Source: Microbacterium saperdae (GTDB lineage: Bacteria > Actinomycetota > Actinomycetes > Actinomycetales > Microbacteriaceae). Taken from it: 64,000 bases of DNA. Below the pieces are notes generated by a model. That model made no database searches. It saw only the letters and a program-made list of their open reading frames with translations, and had not been told where the DNA came from. The stretch lies in assembly GCF_006716345.1 (NCBI RefSeq), contig NZ_VFOX01000001.1, positions 310,001 through 374,000 of the forward strand, written 5' to 3'. This document shows, one piece after another, positions 62,158 to 64,000 of this stretch; the first letter of the stretch is position 1; the number at the start of each line of letters is the position of its first letter. The translations under genes and the position numbers were made by a program.

Positions 62158-62949
62158 TCACGGCGTGCCCCCGGACAGCGTGTGGACTACATTCTGCATG
62201 GTTCCGCTCAGACCTGTCTCATGGATCGGGATGACGAGGTCGCATTCGGCAAGATAGCGGTCGATGACGCGGCGACAGGTGGCGGCATCCTCGGCGATGC
62301 CGATCGGTCGCCGCTGGTCCAGGTTCTCCTGGGTGAACGCGGTCTCGAGGATACCGACCGATCCGATCTCGGTCTGCACGATGACCCCCGCCGAACCGGG
62401 GTGGTGTCCACCGGTCGCCTCGAAGACGACACCGGGCACCACCTCCGCGCGCTCGTCGACCAGATGCAGACGCCCTTCGATGCCGAATGTGCGCAGCGCC
62501 GCCCACGCGTCCGCCGTGAAGTAGAACTCCGGAGCGGGGTGGCCGGGTGCGCCGTCGAGGAACTCGAGCACCCCGGCGCGGGCGATGTACACCTCCGCGC
62601 GGGGGAGAAGGTCCCGGTCCAGGCCGCCGGTCGAATAGGTCACGGCCTGGGTGACGAGAGCGAAGTCGACCTCGTCCGGCGTGATGCCGAATGCGGCGTA
62701 GGCGTCCGCGAGCGTGCGCGGTTCCTGGAAGATCGCCTCCGGGTGCACTCCCTGATTCGCGCGGTCGAGCGCGGCGCGATCTGCGGGGTCGAGGGGAAGG
62801 CCGGTGTCGATGATGCCGATGTGGTCGGCGGAGCGCAGCAGCCACACCGAGAAGTCCAAGGGGACGAGCGTCGTGTCGTTCTCTCCGAAGAGAACCTCCC
62901 AGCGCGGTGCGGGAAGTGTGCCGACACGAAAGGACCGGATGTCGAACAT
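62158..62949 (-). CDS. Metallo-beta-lactamase-fold protein with altered metal motif
   Basis: A 263-residue protein with the MBL lactonase-like outline: GIIDTGLPL, VDFALVT, GGHHPGSAGV (His182 retained) and VIPIHE. Where family members have the HxHxDH metal motif, this one has QAVTYS (residues 101-106), so all usual ligands of the motif are missing. Thus it may have lost zinc or use another chemistry. The ATG has a CGGAGG site; box E lies 54 bases upstream. Probably co-regulated with the IclR gene, 75 bases away. A lactonase-derived role is only inferred. Confidence 0.75.
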   Translation of the reverse strand: MFDIRSFRVGTLPAPRWEVLFGENDTTLVPLDFSVWLLRSADHIGIIDTGLPLDPADRAALDRANQGVHPEAIFQEPRTLADAYAAFGITPDEVDFALVTQAVTYSTGGLDRDLLPRAEVYIARAGVLEFLDGAPGHPAPEFYFTADAWAALRTFGIEGRLHLVDERAEVVPGVVFEATGGHHPGSAGVIVQTEIGSVGILETAFTQENLDQRRPIGIAEDAATCRRVIDRYLAECDLVIPIHETGLSGTMQNVVHTLSGGTP

Positions 62950-63002
62950 GGGCCTCCGAAGATGCTGAGTGCTCGCCGCCACCCGAGGCTCGGGCGAACG
63001 TT

Positions 63003-63018
63003 GATCACATATCTGAAC
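63003..63018. promoter_or_regulatory. IclR-type operator E, GATCACATATCTGAAC
   Basis: Upstream of the MBL-like gene and near the divergent tatB start. It keeps the TCA-Y-R-TA-N3-GAA core of the other four boxes. Confidence 0.6.
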
Positions 63019-63071
63019 CAACCTTACATCATTCCCTCGCATTTCCGCCCTACGTCCACTAGTGTGAACTC

Positions 63072-63398
63072 ATGTTCGGACTGACGATCGAGAAGTTCAC
63101 CGTGATCGCGGTTCTCGCTGCGTTCCTCCTCGGTCCGGAACGTCTCCCCGCCGCGGCCGCAGGGCTCGCGCGCATGGTGAAAGGGCTCAAGGAGTTGGCC
63201 GGAGGGGCGCGTGATCGCCTCCGCGACGAGGTCGGACCGGAGTTCGACGACGTCGACTGGCAGAAGCTCGATCCCCGGCAGTACGACCCGAGGCGCATCA
63301 TCCAGGACGCGCTCCTCGACGACTCGCCTCGTCCGACCACCCCCGCATCGTCGAAGACGACGGCGGTCCCCGCACAACTCACAGAACCGGAGTCCTAG
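63072..63398 (+). CDS. tatB: Sec-independent protein translocase subunit TatB
   Basis: A 108-residue protein. One N-terminal membrane helix (FTVIAVLAAFLLGPERLP) with the Glu and Pro of the TatB hinge precedes an amphipathic helix (MVKGLKELAGGARDRLRDEV) and an acidic tail. It would form the Tat substrate receptor with TatC. The ATG lies six bases after a TAGTGT -10-like element, so the message may be leaderless. tatA and tatC follow directly. Confidence 0.85.
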   Translation: MFGLTIEKFTVIAVLAAFLLGPERLPAAAAGLARMVKGLKELAGGARDRLRDEVGPEFDDVDWQKLDPRQYDPRRIIQDALLDDSPRPTTPASSKTTAVPAQLTEPES

Positions 63399-63401
63399 AT
63401 C

Positions 63402-63665
63402 ATGTTCGGAAACGCCTTCTCTGGCTGGCATCTGCTCATCCTCCTCGCCGTCGTGCTGTTGCTCTTCGGCGCGGCGAAGCTGCCTCGTCTCGCGCAGAGC
63501 GTCGGTCAGTCGATGCGGGTGTTCAAGAGCGAGGTGAAGTCGATGAAGGAGGAGAACGAAGCGCCGGCCGCCGGGCTCGACGACGTCGCCCCCGTCCTCC
63601 CGGCTGTCGTCGACGCGGCGCCTCCGTTGCGCTCCGAGCCGTCGCGCCAGACCCACGACGCCTGA
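63402..63665 (+). CDS. tatA: Sec-independent protein translocase subunit TatA
   Basis: An 87-residue protein with the TatA membrane helix (HLLILLAVVLLLFGAAKLPR), the FG hinge, and an amphipathic helix (LAQSVGQSMRVFKSEVKSM) before a Pro/Ala-rich tail. It polymerises to form the Tat pore. It begins three bases after the tatB stop. Confidence 0.9.
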   Translation: MFGNAFSGWHLLILLAVVLLLFGAAKLPRLAQSVGQSMRVFKSEVKSMKEENEAPAAGLDDVAPVLPAVVDAAPPLRSEPSRQTHDA

Positions 63666-63717
63666 ACAGGCCCGACACGTGGGCGGTGTGCGGCGGGCGC
63701 GGGTCCGTGAAAGGCGT

Positions 63718-64000
63718 ATGTCGATCGGCGGACACCTGGTCGAACTGCGCAGGCGGCTCTTCATCTCGGCCATCGCCGTGCTCATCGGAGTGGTCGTCGG
63801 GTTCTTCCTCTCGGAGTTCCTCATCATCGTGATGAGCGCGCCCGTGCGCGCCATCGAGGAGGGGCAGGGGCGCGCCTTCCTCAACTTCACGAATGTGACG
63901 AGCGCCTTCGACCTGCGGATGAAGATCGCGCTGACCGTGGGGATCGTCGTCGCGAGTCCGGTCTGGCTCTATCAGATCTGGGCCTATCTCGTGCCCGCGC
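63718..64000 (+). CDS. tatC: Sec-independent protein translocase subunit TatC (partial, 3' end outside window)
   Basis: The first 94 residues are in the window. The N-terminus GGHLVELRRRLFISAIAVLI contains the conserved HLxELRxR motif that recognises twin-arginine signals, followed by membrane helices 1 and 2. Start at the ATG 63718. Tat substrates in this window include the GH95 enzyme, the sugar-binding lipoprotein and the 33.1-kb protein. Confidence 0.92.
   Translation, partial: MSIGGHLVELRRRLFISAIAVLIGVVVGFFLSEFLIIVMSAPVRAIEEGQGRAFLNFTNVTSAFDLRMKIALTVGIVVASPVWLYQIWAYLVPA

Noticed and set aside
1..64000. CRISPR arrays, tRNA or rRNA genes, insertion sequences with transposase
   Set aside because: No regularly spaced repeats, tRNA-like cloverleaf ends, rRNA segments or transposase motifs were recognised.

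Overview
The window is high-GC DNA with gene density, codon use and gene types typical of an actinobacterium of the Microbacteriaceae (Microbacterium-like). Signs include LAxTG sorting signals, Tat-type lipoproteins, PucR, LacI and IclR regulators, ABC sugar importers with no local ATPase, and several apparently leaderless genes. No rRNA, tRNA or CRISPR array was seen. Most of the window is two large carbohydrate-catabolic loci separated by a housekeeping and accessory stretch.

Region 1 (1-21.2 kb) is a sugar locus. It opens with an ABC permease cut by the window edge, followed by tightly overlapping genes for a DUF6259-like putative glycosidase, a GH92 alpha-mannosidase, an esterase, an SDR and a DgoD-like sugar-acid dehydratase. 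A facing operon carries a PfkB kinase, mannose-6-phosphate isomerase and GH127. Divergent from it are a class I aldolase and a Gfo/Idh oxidoreductase. Next come a secreted beta-helix protein, a Zn dehydrogenase, a second Gfo/Idh enzyme, a KDPG-type aldolase and a LacI regulator. Dehydrogenase, dehydratase, sugar kinase and KDPG aldolase together suggest an Entner-Doudoroff-like route through 2-keto-3-deoxy acids. Two TTAACCGGTTC boxes and one 14-bp AGACAACGTTGTCT palindrome look like LacI-family operators.

Region 2 (21.2-41.6 kb) holds glutamate decarboxylase, a patatin, and an accessory patch at about 24.0-27.3 kb. The patch contains broken genes: the tail of a LAxTG surface protein, a phage-type HTH protein, a HAD phosphatase lacking its first half, and nearby a histidine-kinase relic. 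It also has unfamiliar genes with lower GC. Then come a PucR-linked permease/dehydrogenase pair, a Tat-secreted protein, a structured RNA candidate with a strong terminator, a DHA2-type MFS exporter with MarR regulator and operators, and a very large Tat-exported, LAxTG-anchored GH95 enzyme.

Region 3 (41.7-63 kb) is the second sugar locus. A minus-strand block encodes a sugar ABC importer, an unclassified TIM-barrel-like protein, a creatininase-family hydrolase, GH20 hexosaminidase and an aldose epimerase. Upstream of it are an SDR, an enolase-superfamily dehydratase, a secreted glycosidase-like protein with three copies of one module, and a Zn dehydrogenase. A divergent operon encodes a dihydroorotase-like deacetylase, a SelA/DgaE-like PLP enzyme and RidA. 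It is followed by an IclR regulator and a metallo-beta-lactamase-fold protein without the usual metal motif. Five 16-bp boxes sharing TCA-Y-R-TA-N3-GAA precede the transcription units of this locus and define a likely IclR regulon. I infer an oxidative amino-sugar route: release of a HexNAc, oxidation to the aldonate, deacetylation, then ammonia elimination to a 2-keto-3-deoxy acid.

The right end carries tatB, tatA and the start of tatC.
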